Below are positions 11,968 to 23,780 of a DNA stretch of 64,000 bases, piece after piece. The DNA comes from Siderastrea siderea. Taxonomy: Eukaryota > Cnidaria > Anthozoa > Scleractinia > Rhizangiidae. Within the stretch, counting starts at the first letter, position 1. Each line of letters begins with the position of its first letter. The notes below the pieces were generated by a model. It ran no database searches. It saw only the letters and a program-made list of their open reading frames with translations, and had not been told where the DNA came from. The translations under genes were made by a program, and so were the position numbers. The stretch is from positions 34,902,943-34,966,942 of the forward strand of contig OZ034970.1 in assembly GCA_964030785.1 (NCBI GenBank), given 5' to 3'.

Positions 11968-12336
11968 CATACCTGCCATCAGTCCCGATTTAATGGGAAT
12001 TGTCCCGATTTTTGAGTTTCAAAACCTAAAAAAACTCGGGACAATCCGATTTTCAAGAGGAAAAAAAGACAATTTGGATCTGGGTTGTTAAAGATTGGTC
12101 TTGACTCTTCTACATCCTATTGTTTTGTGCAATACATGTGGTGCTTAAGACCATTAAACAACACCTGAGAATTCTAATGCTAAAACAATACAGTACAGGC
12201 AACATTTTGAAAAATTAATAGAAAAGCCCTGAAGCATCCTGGACCCTGCTCAGTGTTGGGGGGCAGGGCACTACCCCAGGACTTGGGTGGGGGGGGGGTG
12301 GTCCCTATTTCTGATTTTAAAAGGTTGGCAGGTATG
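11968..12336. mobile_element. 369-bp MITE, CATACCTGCC termini
   Basis: The ends are CATACCTGCC and, inverted, GGCAGGTATG. The flanks are CAGGTA at 11962-11967 and 12337-12342. Next to the left end, TCCCGATTTTTGAG and CTCGGGACAATCC form inner dyads. Copy B of the host repeat has an uninterrupted sequence here (about 21145-21160), giving an empty site. A widespread metazoan repeat with CATACCTGCCAAC-type ends is known to me, but its superfamily is not certain. Confidence 0.7.
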
Positions 12337-12440
12337 CAGGTATGAGAGGTGTATTTACTAATAATTAACTAAAATGTAATATTGCTGTCAGATCCCACTT
12401 GAAATAATAATTAAAAACAATATTATAATTATAATAAGAA

Positions 12441-13015
12441 CCTTCCCAGCATGCTTTGCAGCTGAAAAGTTTTCAATGCTAAATAACTAAGCTAACTTGT
12501 GGTCGAAGAGGACGCTGTACCATGTAGTATTTATATCTGCGTAAAAGTTATCCCTCATATCAATGTCACGGTGATGACGTCATCAGTCACAAGACTATGG
12601 CAACAAAGAAAAGGCTTCTATCAATTCAAAAACAGATAACATGCCTTGATGGTCATTGGAGTTAGGAATTTGGAAATTGCCAGTTGACATCCGGCATTTG
12701 AAAGTTAAGGTGGCTCTGTACAGGAGCATTTCCCAGGGGACTTGTAAGGAGTCTGTAGCTATGGCAGTCTAAGGCGGAGAGAAGCAAACTTCGGCTGGTT
12801 AATAGAACTTCACATGAAAGTAACGTGTATGATAACCTTATTGTTGTGACGTCATCGGTCACGTGACTAGAGCACACGGAATATTTCAAATCACTTAAAA
12901 ACTGCATTAAGCTCAATAAATCCTTAATTTCTTCCGGTCATATTGCAGGAAAATTTTTAAGTTATTCAAAAACGACCGTTATTACTTTTTTCTTTAGAAA
13001 AAAAAAACGAAATAA
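12441..13015. other. Intergenic, dyads only
   Basis: No gene is seen. TGACGTCATC occurs near 12574 and 12848, both beside GTCAC, suggesting a diverged inverted or direct repeat of unknown kind. Confidence 0.4.
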
Positions 13016-13023
13016 AAAATGAA

Positions 13024-13563
13024 AATGACAAACATAGCAGCAAGGCTGATCTGACTACGTAGAAAGATTTGACTCTGCAAGACATCAACACGACACTAAT
13101 AGAACTTCAACAGAGCAGGGTTGCAGCCGTAGACAGCTGTTTCGCTCTTCTTAGAGCTCATCAGTGCGGCATAGCAAGATGGCGAAAATGCCGTAAAAAT
13201 TCCCGTGCACTCTGTTAAGAGCCCTAAATGAGGACGCACGCCCACCAGATCACGCCATCACGTGTCTTGGAAAGGTCGAGAGTCCAAGTGTCGTGTTGAT
13301 GTCTCGCAGAGCCAAAGATAGGATGGGCAAAACCAACCTTATAAAGAAACATGGATAAAACCATGCTATAAAGAACAGCATATCAGATCTATAAAAAAGA
13401 CCTACGGTCCAAAAAACATACATACAGGAGAACAATATCAGTAAAGGACCGCAAACGAAAATGCTGCACGTGTACGTAGGATCTAGTAAACCAGACCTAA
13501 TCAGCCAAACCTTTCTACGTAGTCAGATCAGCCTTGCTGCTATGTTTGTCATTTGAGTATTTC
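13024..13563. repeat. Inverted repeat with ~43-bp identical arms
   Basis: A segment starting AATGACAAACATAGCAGC at about 13026 and ending CTACGTAGAAAG near 13068 is found exactly inverted inside the loop of the hairpin at 13416-13657 (about 13510-13553). This could be the TIR pair of a ~530-bp element whose right end was later engulfed by the palindrome, or a product of template switching. Confidence 0.65.
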
Positions 13564-13657
13564 TTTGGCTGATTAGGTCTGGTTTACTAGATCCTACGTA
13601 CACGTGCAGCATTTTCGTTTGCGGTCCTTTACTGATATTGTTCTCCTGTATGCATGT
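13416..13657. repeat. Near-perfect 94-bp-arm hairpin with 54-bp loop
   Basis: The left arm is 13416-13509 and the right arm 13564-13657. The arms are reverse complements with about one mismatch (ACATACATACAGG against CCTGTATGCATGT at the outer edge). The innermost paired bases are CAGCCAAA and TTTGGCTG. The loop is itself an inverted copy of 13026-13068. There is no coding content. The near identity implies recent formation or gene-conversion between the arms. Confidence 0.9.
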
Positions 13658-13659
13658 TG

Positions 13660-15165
13660 TAAACAGCCGACAGATGAAGTTTTTGTTCACTCGACTGCAA
13701 ATCATATGTTATTTGTTGGCCAAGTAAAAGGGCAACAAACCATTCTTTTTGTTTTCAGTAAACCTTAATCACAGTGTTGCTGTTGAAATTAATATTTCAA
13801 ACAGTTTTTGCTTAAAGCAAGAAATCCAGGCCATTCCCGACATGTTGCTATTGACAGCTAAGTTTAAATTCTTTTGTGTAGCATCATTTGAGTATTGCTA
13901 ACATCTCCCACTCGATTGTTGATTACTAAGGCCGTCCCAACCCGGGTGAGAAGTAAGTCTTTTATCGAGGGACTTTGCCAATAATCATGAGAGAAGAAGT
14001 ACAACATTAAACAATGGGTACGTCTGGAGTCACGTGTCAATGAAAACAAAGTGACCTCTTGATACATGTATATTGCGGATTGATCTAAATACTCCAGAAT
14101 GGCTTTGAATTTTGCTCTCCAAGAACTAAGAATTTACTACAATAATATTTATGAACTAAGATTTGAGGAAGGGAAAGAAAAGAAAGGTACTCCAATGAAG
14201 GTACATTTTAACAACTTTTAATCCTAGTCGCTCGTCAGGCGATCAAGCCTCAACATATAGTGGGCCTGTTCAGTTTTAAATTGCCACTGGCAACCAGGCG
14301 ACTGCCAGTTTTTAAGCCCTGAATTTGTTGTTTTCACCGATCCTTTTTTATTTGTTCTAGGCATGCATATGTCAGCAGTGATCAGTGATGCAGTCTTTTC
14401 TTACAGTGAAGGTAAAATTATTCGTATAATTTCCCAGCTTACGAAAGCTAACTATTCCGTAAATTGAACTGGATTGAACGCAGTGATCGGGTTAATTTGA
14501 GCTTGGTAGTCAAACACCAAAAATATGCATACCGCTGTGTTTGATTCCATTCACTGAGTTTCTGAACCCAGTCAAACATACATGTAATCATTCAAATATA
14601 CCAGACATTTACACTGTAAACCATCTACCTTTTAGTGTGTGGAATGTGCGCATGATCTGTTTTGTATTGTCATGTAAACACATAAAAGACTGAGTGACTA
14701 AAATAGCCTTTTCGGGCAAAGAAAATTTGGCAATCCTATTATTCACTAAAGAAAATAAAAATTGAACTAAGGATAAAATTGCCCAACAACATCCATCAAG
14801 ACTTCCATTCAGGTGGGCCGTGAAAACCTTACACCCACTTAAATTACAAAATCCATGTTTCATGGTGATGTGAGGTTTATTCTGGATGGCTAAATGGTTA
14901 AAACTTAGTGCAGAATGAATCGAAAAGTTATACCATGTTTACTTGATACTGATATGGGTTTCCATATCAGAATGAGAATTTTGATTTGGTACCACTACTG
15001 GGGTGAACTCACACAGGTATGGCTCACACTGTTATGAGAAATTGTGCTGTAATCATGTAAACAGATACAAAGAAACAAGAGGGAACCGGGATGAACTTGT
15101 ACCGGAATTAAAATCATACTGGTGTCATGTAAATTAAAAACACCTCCTAAAGTCAAGACTAAAGT
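13660..15165. other. Intergenic, no gene recognised
   Basis: There are no credible exons. The stretch at 14870-15140 has CATGTTTAC/CATGTAAAC phrases similar to those around the repeat family at 10.2 and 15.2 kb, so part of it is probably the same repeat family. Confidence 0.45.
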
Positions 15166-15169
15166 CGAG

Positions 15170-15415
15170 CAACTCTCAAGGGTTTTTAATAACATCCTCA
15201 GAGTCTCAGGAGCAGTAACACCCTGTTTTCATGAAAGTGGCGCAAACTCAGACTGGTATGATTTTGTTTACATGAGACTGGTTGGAAACTCAGGCTGGCA
15301 TGAAGTGTTAACATGAGACCAACCATCCCTAAAAATCCAGTTTATCTTTTATCCACCACCTTGGAATGCTTCAATGCCCCTGACTAAGTATGCATGCTCA
15401 AAACAAACATAGGCA
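15170..15415 (+). repeat. Partial third copy of the copy A/B repeat family
   Basis: It matches 10190-10440 with moderate divergence. Shared phrases are AACATCCTCAGA, GTAACACCCTG/GTAAAACCCTG, CATGAGACCAACCATC and TGCTCAAAACAAACAT. The match stops just after 15410. Confidence 0.7.
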
Positions 15416-16265
15416 CCCATAGCATGCGTGAGCTATTTTGTAGCTGTCAATGAGAGGTACGGAAATGGTTATTGAATGAACGTGTGTGTACCAAGGTACA
15501 CTATTGTGATGTTGTTTATTTGAGTAGCGTTTAGCATTCGAAAAGTAATGGTTTCTAGACAGAGTTAACCTTATAAGTAGAGCTGTGTCCGATATTGTGC
15601 AACCTCGTTCCCAGGGCTGTTTACAGATTTGAGGGTAATCAAAGATCTATGTTTGAGTTTATGTTAGTGGTTTCGAATTCGTATACGTCATTTATGAATA
15701 GATGGTACGCTAATGCGTACAAGTGTGGCTTCAAATTACGACAAAACAAGAAGAAAGTGCGATAAAATCTGTAGAATATCTGACAACAGTGTGAATATGG
15801 GACGAACAAAATAATACAGAACAGTCCTTTCTGAAGCTCATTCTCAGATGTCTCTCGGAAGGTCAATGGATTGAAATTTAATTTTGTGGCTTACTATTAT
15901 AAAGATTATTTTTCCATGGACAAATATTTTGGATCTAGTAGGAAGCGTAACTTGTCACAAAAATTAATTCTGTAATGTTTGAATCAGAAGAGAATAGCCG
16001 ATCTTGAAAGCCACGTACGTCTTCTTCTTGCGTGACATCATGCTTGACGAACGTGGCAACTCCCGTATCGAGACAAATATATAAATAAGCTCTGTTTTAT
16101 TTTCCAGATTGTTTCACACGGACTTACATTTTGGAACACACGGCTAAAATCGAGTAATAAGCGTGCCTTGTTAGAAAATATCATGCCTTTGTGCTACTTG
16201 TGTACGTCTTGCGTGACTAGTCACGTAGCAAACTGTCAAAAAAGCCAGAAACATCGCACGTGCTG
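15416..16265. other. Intergenic, no gene recognised
   Basis: No exon, RNA gene or bounded repeat could be supported. Confidence 0.45.
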
Positions 16266-16269
16266 ACAT

Positions 16270-16828
16270 ACTGTGTGGCACTAGTTTTTTCCGGATTCAA
16301 ATTTTTGGGATTTTCGCGTTTTTTTCACGATCCGCAAAAAAAGTTCCCGCGAAAAAAATAATTCCCGCACAAATTTACTCCATTGTCGAAATTTATATAC
16401 AAACATCGCCTTTTACATGTGATGTAATATTATGTTGGTGCCCATTTACTTAAACCATCTCTTTCATTCAAAAATAAAACGAAATTAGAAGCAAAACATT
16501 CAGAAATAAACGATGAAATTGCAGTCGGTACATTACAAGTATTAAGCTGTTAAAAGCTTTAAAGAAAAGGATCGTCTGAAGGTACTCCATTGATTAACGA
16601 TTTAACGTGTTATACGTCTGTATGTTGTTCACCTGCATTCGATTGTTTATACTCAAAAAACAAGAATGTTATAATGCAAATAGAAGGCGGCTTCCGGAAA
16701 ATCGCAAAAATTAATTCCAAGGAAGAATAAACAGTTTCCCCAATCGCAAAAATTAGTCCCCCAAAACACACAAAAAAATCGCCATTCGCAAAATTAAACT
16801 CCCGCAAAAATATTGATGCCACACTGTA
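16270..16828. mobile_element. Probable ~555-bp MITE with short TIRs
   Basis: The left edge ACTGTGTGGCACTA and the right edge (reversed) ACAGTGTGGCATCA form short imperfect TIRs. The interior is rich in short phrases such as TTCCCGCGAAAA, CCGCAAAAA and TCGCAAAAATTA on both strands near each end. The internal symmetry supports a small inverted-repeat element. No target duplication was confirmed. Confidence 0.5.
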
Positions 16829-17636
16829 GTGGTCTCAGCTTCCCTGAAGCCACATAAAAATCAGTGGTTGTGTTCAGCGAATAAATTTTGTTTTGATGTG
16901 AAAGTAAGACGCAAAATTGCGCGAAAATAATATTAAGGGATGTTTTGTTACGTAGAGAGGTGGTAATGGGCGAAGGAATCGTTGGAATTTTAAATGATCG
17001 AATTCGAGAATAATAATGGTGTGGTTCGCCTGTGTGGTTAAGAACGTGAATTTTAACACGTGGAGTATATGTGATCAAGTCAAGGCCAAATTTTGCTTTA
17101 ATAGCTCCGGTTGCTTTAATAGCTCCGATTCTGCCCTTTTTATACCTTCAAACTATTTGCCATCTATTTACCATCATTTACTACAGGACATCCCTGCACA
17201 GAAGTCACGTTATTTCTCACACTGTAAAGTTGAACCACATAACTCCAAAGTAAGTTATGCGCACGCGTACAAAGGATTTGTTCCAATTCTCATCTACCAA
17301 AACAAACGAAGCTGACAAATATTTCCTAGACCAAACATCATAAATATCAGATAACCCACGAATTATTTACTAGAACTCGCATCCGCTCACGTGTAAACCA
17401 GGTTTGTGCTAACGATTCGTTTTCTAAGGAAGTCTACCGCAAGGAAGCCAGCCATTTCTATTTGATATATAAATATTCAACGTCAAGCAGTAATAATCGG
17501 GACACTTTCGTCGTGTCGCTTTAGTAGCGGAATTTTCCGTGCGTTCTCGTTTGCATTTTCGTTCCGGCCCCGACAACTAGCCTTTCGGTAAAATTCGACA
17601 GTCATCGGGAATGCCGAACATGTTCGACTCAAAATC
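16829..17636. other. Intergenic, no gene recognised
   Basis: There is a short local tandem, TTTAATAGCTCCGGTTGC, near 17097-17125. Otherwise nothing is seen. Confidence 0.4.
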
Positions 17637-17684
17637 CAACCAACCAACCAACCAACCAACCAACCAACCAACCAACCAACCAAC
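17637..17684. repeat. (CCAA)n microsatellite
   Basis: About 12 units of CAAC/CCAA. A second similar array lies at about 51540-51585. Confidence 0.95.
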
Positions 17685-18639
17685 CTTCCCAGAAACTTGA
17701 GGCTGCATGCCGACTATGAGGCTATTTTGTAGACAAAATAGCTGAAAAATTTCAGACCGGTTTGAACTCAATTTATGTTTACGTGGTTCCCCAGTCTGAT
17801 TTTAGACCATTGTGAGTCATTCGTATCAGTTCAGCAATGGTAATAAATCAAACCAGCGCGAGATGATAATTATTTTATACCGGCTTCAAGTTTCATATCG
17901 CCTTCGTGTAAACAGAAGCAAGCGTTAGTATGGAGTTGACTGAAGTTGTACCGCCCTAAGTTGGTACCATTCTCATAGACTTCGAGCAGTCCCTCAATTT
18001 TCTCTGGTGCGTGCACACCGACTGTACATAAGTATGTACGTTGCCCCAGATGAAATTGCATTCATACAGCTGTTTGAATTTATGTTGTCGTATGAAAGCT
18101 TAAGCCTATGCGACAAGACCGCAGGGTAATATGGGATTTCTATGCCTAAGTTCACCAAAATCAGTAGTACCTTTCTTGCCGTGCAATAGCAAAGCATCTG
18201 GAGAGTTTCTATAGTATAAAAATTAAAAAAAAAACCTGAAAGAAATTATTTTCAGGTAGAGTTCTCGTTTAAAAAGTAATTTTTAATCTCTCTGATCTTT
18301 TTGCCTACTCGGTTAAAAGGGCAAATTTAAGTTACGTGGGTACTCGTGGAGCACCTGCATTGGCATGTAAATTTGAAGTAGGAAAAACAGCATTATGAAA
18401 AATATGAAACGTGAATTTTTGCACATCATAACAAGTACTAACAATTGAAAATGAAAAGCCGAATCAGGATTGCCGCTGACAATAATCGGATGGTGCCCAT
18501 TTATTACTTGCACTAAGAAATCTGAAGTTCCTGACCAACTGCTGACAACCGTGAGGCTAAGACATATTTGCAACTACCCACACCACCCTTTGGTCTTGTC
18601 GGGTAAGCTTGAAATGATCCGACAACCTTAATTGAAATA
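17685..18639. other. Intergenic, no gene recognised
   Basis: No supported gene. Short open frames here have no recognisable features. Confidence 0.4.
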
Positions 18640-21190
18640 ACTGTATACAAAGTCTCAAGGTGTCCTTGAGCAGTAACATGCATGTTCTGGTGAAATAACA
18701 GACAGCCTGTAGTTCTAACCCTAAAACTTTCCTGGGGGGCTACAAGTCGAAAGGATTTATGTTCTTCTATGGATATTTTACTCTCTGTATTAAAGCTTAG
18801 AACAGATCTTTACGGGTAATGAACGATACTTTTACGTACAATATTGCAAATTTTTCACGATTCCTTTGTTTATTGATTCCCAGAGGAGACTGAAGAGAAA
18901 GAAAACCAAACCAAATATAGGGGTTTGTCTGTAAAGTCTTGGAGTCATGTTAGAATTTTGAGATCCTTACGTGGGCTATTGGGAATTTGCTGGACTATGA
19001 ACAAGATCTTTGACATGGCGATTCCATTCAGGTGACAAGTTGTGCTTGTTCTGTGGCATGACTTAGTCCTTGTGAGCTTCTCAGTTAGGCTAGCCTATCT
19101 GTAAATACTACTTTGCTTTCACCAAGAGATTTAAAACCTCCAAAAAGCCATGGGCTTACTATTGGCAATTGAGATAATTAAAATGTGCTTTGTTTCCCTT
19201 TTCAGGTTTTTATTCCTTCAACCTGATGACAGGGAAATATGACAGTTTATTATAAGGCTTTGGCCTTTGTGGACCAAATTTATTTTCAGGATTTTTGTAA
19301 AATTTCAACAAGTTCTAGTTAAATTAACATATCTCCAAAACCATTTAACATATTTTGATTATTTTTTCAAAGAATTACTTCTCAGGAAATTGTCCTACTT
19401 TAACGCTTAATGTACTGTCAGAAAACGTCATACTGACGTCATAGGATTAGTTAATATTTAACTAACTACACAACATAAGCTGTCACATGAATGTTTATGT
19501 CCAAAATACTCAGAGATGACAAGCTCAAAAAATCCCTTATATGTCTCATTATTTTCTACAGTGTCTGAGAATTATTTTGATACATAATTTACCTAGCAAA
19601 TGTAACTACCAAAAAGCGAATAAGCCACCTTAAGTCATCCAGGTAGGTCTTCTAGCAACAACTAAACATCAAATAAACAGATGCTGAAGCAATAATCAGT
19701 TTTCTGGTGGCTCCAATTTCATGTATTTTCAAATGTGAAACATGTAGGATGGTTTCAGTCTTCTTCCCACGTCAGATAACTGCTTTCATCTTAACTTCTT
19801 TCGTGGATTCCCTTTGGTTGTATAATTCCTCATACCAGCCACTGAAATAGCACTATTCAAGGCAATTCAAGGTCTCAAACACGTTCCAATAACATTCTTT
19901 GAAGCCTTCGATTCTGGACTCGGGACTGTCACATTGAATATCGAAGTTTGCAACAAAATAGTCGACAAGATCTTTCAAAATATGGACTCAATTACTCTTT
20001 GGCATGCTGTTCAAACATTGCTGTCGATGGAAAGTCGAAAATTTTCGGGAAAAGTCCGCCAGAAACGGGAAGATTAGCCAGAATGAAAGCTACAGGCACT
20101 GTAAACACTAAGAATGGCTGCGGGAGCCTGGTAGGGAGTATGCACGATCGCTGCTGGCCTAAATACTGCAGTCACCATAGGTGTCCGATATATCGGACAC
20201 TGGTCCACAAAGGGTTAAGAAATGTGTACTCTGAGCTATATTCCCAGTCAAACAATAATTCAAATAAAAATTTTTGGTCTTTTTCTGCTAAATATTTTGA
20301 TGTCATTGATTAGTTTGATTGTAAGCATCTACACCAGAAATTCATAAGGAATTGAACAAATTCTTATTAGGTTCTGCATACATATTCCTCCAATACTACT
20401 AAGTAGTTGATGTGTGAGAATGGAATGAATCTTGGAGCACCTCTTAGAAGTAAAGGTAATTTGGAGCCACGCCCACAAACAATACCTTGGACCCTTACTT
20501 CAAAAGATCTGATGAACACACCCATAACTTTGATTTGGGAGTACCCCCCCCCCCCATCACCACCACCATCCCAGGAATAAGCATTCAGACCTATTTGATT
20601 GAACTTACTTTGTGGGGAAAACTATTTCAGTTGTCAGTGACTGATTCACCACAGTCTGATCCCTTCTTGTCAGTTCACTGCCTGATAGGTTTCAGACTAT
20701 TCTGAAATGATTTAGGAAGAGGTTTTCCTTTATGTTTTTCTTTGGTACCAGATTATGGCAATCAGTAACAATGCTTATTGATGGCATTAGAAACAGTGTA
20801 AAGCCGAGAACAAAATTGAAATCGCAACATTCACTTCCATCACGGTCTGGGGTAGTGACAGAGTGAGTCATAATCTGTGCATAAAATAAAGTCACTAATG
20901 ATTACTGGACCATTTGTTATTCTCATTGGCAACCCTTCTTGTCACAGATTGGTTGATTGATTGATTGATTTTTGATATTTAATTGGCTGATTGACTGATT
21001 CATCAACCGAGTGGTTGAGTGGTTGATTGTTCAACTGATTGAAAGTTAAATAGATGAATGAATTGATTCACCTGAGGCAAGGTGAACAAATATTCCGCCC
21101 AATATTTACGTTTACGACCTACAACTGGGGCTTATTTAATTCTAATTTAATGAGAGGTGTATTACAAATAATTAACTAATAATTATAATA
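18640..21190 (+). repeat. Dispersed repeat, copy B
   Basis: This is the direct-orientation partner of 10190-12440. The clearest homology is 19130-19262 and 20215-21190. It is interrupted by a ~950-bp insert at 19264-20214 that copy A lacks, and it lacks the two inserts of copy A. A TTGATTGATTGATT run near 20950 replaces more varied sequence in A. Confidence 0.75.
19264..20214. mobile_element. ~950-bp insertion with CCTTTGTGGACCA termini
   Basis: CCTTTGTGGACCA at 19264 and TGGTCCACAAAGG ending at 20213 are inverted ends. In copy A the sequences on either side are joined without this insert (GGCTTTGG then CTGAGAAAT near 10698), so the insertion is inferred from an empty site. The right end is followed by TTAA and the dyad GTGTCCGATATATCGGACAC lies just inside it. 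TTAA is absent on the left, so the exact target site is unclear. An open frame at 19948-20313 has no recognised domain. Confidence 0.7.
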
Positions 21191-21207
21191 TTGTTTTCCG
21201 GTTCCAC

Positions 21208-21209
21208 TT

Positions 21210-21243
<34 letters not shown>

Positions 21244-21253
21244 TAATAATAAT
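21208..21253. repeat. (AAT)n microsatellite
   Basis: AAT/AAC triplets. With the following AT-rich sequence this resembles the 3' end of a minus-strand LINE with a microsatellite tail, as at 40833, but no coding part of such an element was confirmed here. Confidence 0.8.
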
Positions 21254-21639
21254 TTTTTAATTTGTATTGAGAAACAATTTTTATTACAAAATGACTAACT
21301 ATTAACATGATCTAAGGAAAAATCTAAGATACATTTAACATTAAAAATGGTACAAGGTTAATAAATTCTCAACTTAGAAGCTACTCGTATTTAAAAATAT
21401 GTTTTAAAATAGTTGTTCAAAAATAGGCACTCTGTAATGAAAAGCTTAAGAGGTATAGCAAATACTGAAAGAGTTATGTATATATACCAAAAATTCCAAA
21501 AAATAGAAAAAAAAGAAACATTTATTCGATCACTGCTAATCCTCTTTCAACTGCAAAGTCCTTGTTCTGAAAATTTGTGGAGATTCTCCTTGTTGCCCGT
21601 GATCCTCTAAGGCATAGAAGGGCTGATCTCAAGATTGCG

Positions 21640-23780
21640 AAGGAAATCTTTGTCCGGATCCAAACCCAAAAAGATGTGCAAAAAATCCGCAATGCTGGTT
21701 CTGCCCTTGTAGAACTTTGGGGGCATGTTGAATCCAAACCGTGGGCCAAGTAGCCAGTCCCAGAAATCGTTCACAAAACTTACCCAGCAGCCATCATTTA
21801 TGATTGGGAATGTTGGTTTGATCATGGAAAGCACGAAGAGCCCACGAACGATCTCAAATTTGAATGCAAACACGTGCCAATCTCAGTGTCCGTAGCAGAT
21901 ACTTTTAATCAAACCCCCACCCACATATTAAACCCAAACCCCGAAGATCTAACGAGGCTATTTATTGTAGAAATCGAGTCCCGCCCCCAAGCCGTGTGGC
22001 AAAAAGTGTGAAAAGAATGGTTACCAAAAGATTTTCCTTTGCTTCCAAAAACAACAAAAAAGAAGCTCAACGAATGGTGCGACCGCGTGCCGGTAGTTGG
22101 TTTCAATTCCGCGCGCTATGATTTAGACCTCATCAAGGAGCATTTTGTGCAGGAAGCAACCCACCTTGGAGACATTGCTGTCGGCGCAAAAAGCAACAAA
22201 ACCATGTTTCTTTTAACAAAGGACCTCAAGTTCTTGGACGTAATTAACTATCTGGCGCCCGGAGTAAGCTTGGACGCGTGGTTAAAAGCCTACGGAGCAA
22301 CCAAGCGAAAATCCTGGTTCCCTTACGAATGGCTAAACTCCCCCGAAAAACTTCAAGAAAAGCAACTGCCGCCTCACGAGGCATGGTATTCAAAGTTTAA
22401 AGGGCGGTATCTACTCACTGAGGAAGAGTGCGAAAGCTGTCTGATACTTTTCAAAGAAAAAGAGATGCAAAACGTCGAGTATTGGCTCAAGTATTACAAC
22501 AACATAGACGTCGAGCCATTCCTGGAAGCGTTAGAGCGCATGAAAAGTGTTTACACAGAGCGCGGCATCGACATTTTGAAAAACGCTGTTTCCATTCCAG
22601 GCGTTTCAATGAAATACGTGTTACGAAATGGGCCAAAAAAAACCTATACGCGCCCAACGCAGAGGACTATAAGTTTCTCAAAGACGCTGTGTTAGGCGGT
22701 CCAAGCTTGGTGTTCACTCGCTACCACGAGGCCGGTGTAAGCCAAATTCGCAGCCACCGCCTCAGCGCCCCTAAGCTTTGTCGCAAGACTGTCGGCTACG
22801 ACGCCAACTTGTTGTACTCAAGTACAATGAAAAAGCCGATGCCTTGTGGGAAAGAATTCCTTTTGATATTCGAAGACCCCAAAACCCAAGGAAACATTTC
22901 CACAGAAAATTCCTTGAAAGCAATTGGTTTGGTTTTGCGCTTGTTGACATCGAAGGCCCGAGGTGTATTTGGACCAAATTCTAAGACCTGCCTGCTTTGT
23001 TTCAAAAAGCGGGTGTTCCAGACGAGGCAGTGCCTCCCGCCATGAAAAACTATTTAAGGAAAACAGGGCGCAAGCGCGATCCCAAACAAAAGCCGCGGCT
23101 GGCGCTCATGAGCGCGCAAAAGCTGCTTTTGTACAAGCCTCTGCTCGAATAGTACGTGGCCCGCGGGATTGAAATAACAGCAGTGCACACAAGCGTAACA
23201 TACGATGGCGCCAAGGTTGTTGACTGGTTTGTAGACGAAGTAACCAAAACTCTGCGAAAGGGCGACGTGGATCCGGACAAGCTATAATGGCTGACGTGTA
23301 CAAGCTTTTGGGCAACAGCTGCTATGGGAAATTAATTAAAGCCATTGAAAGGCAAACCAAGGTAATCTTCATGAAGAACAAGGACCAGGTCGACCGCAGT
23401 CTGTGGTCCGCCTGGTTCAAAGAGCTGCAGAAAAGCGTGACGTGGATGGACCGCCCCTTTCAGGTGGGCATCGCGGTTTATCAGCAGGCCAACCTGTGCA
23501 TACTGGAGTTTCTAGAATGCTATTTCATGGAGTCTCTGGAACTCAAAAAGACCAAAATCTCTTCAAAAGGTCTCTCAAAAAGGCAGAACAATCTAAATTG
23601 GGAGCGCTGGCCGGCGAGCTGGACAAAGCGACCAACCGGGGGTTTCCGGTAAAAGACAACTCAATATGGACGTATGAGCAGAAAAAGCTGGGGCTAAGCT
23701 CCTACTGCGAGAAACGTTGGGTGTTGAAAGACGGAATCCACACAGAGCCGATCGAGTACCATATCAAAGCACAACAGTAG
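21640..23780 (+). pseudogene. polB: Polinton type-B DNA polymerase, broken
   Basis: The order of polymerase motifs is clear across frames: Exo I (YDWE, codons at 21799-21810), Exo II (GFNSARYDLDL, 22099-22131), Exo III (YYNNIDVEP, near 22492), motif A (GYDANLLYSSTMKKPMPCG, near 22795) and motif B (LLGNSCYGKLI, near 23304). The C-terminal end (IHTEPIEYH) lies near 23740. Lesions include in-frame stops near 21750 and 22010, frame changes near 22640, 22850 and 23560, and further stops near 22985 and 23150. The aspartate-pair motif C is missing: the sequence jumps at about 23525 from the helix before it to the region after it. It would have replicated the element using a terminal protein primer. 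It converges with the integrase, sharing a few 3' bases. Confidence 0.9.

Larger units (their letters stand above)
10190..12440 (+). repeat. Dispersed repeat, copy A
   Basis: It shares long diverged stretches in direct orientation with 18640-21190. Examples are the block starting AGCCATGGGCTTACT at about 10581 and 19147, and GATTTAGGAAGA at about 11085 and 20709. The first 250 bp (10190-10440, with CATGAGACCAACCATC) also match 15170-15415. It carries two inserts that copy B lacks: a region with inverted repeats at 11496-11668 and a MITE at 11968-12336. No coding capacity is seen, so the element type is unknown. Confidence 0.75.

Noticed and set aside
17483..17771. WLVG repeat protein on minus
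   Set aside because: It is translation of the (CCAA)n microsatellite only.
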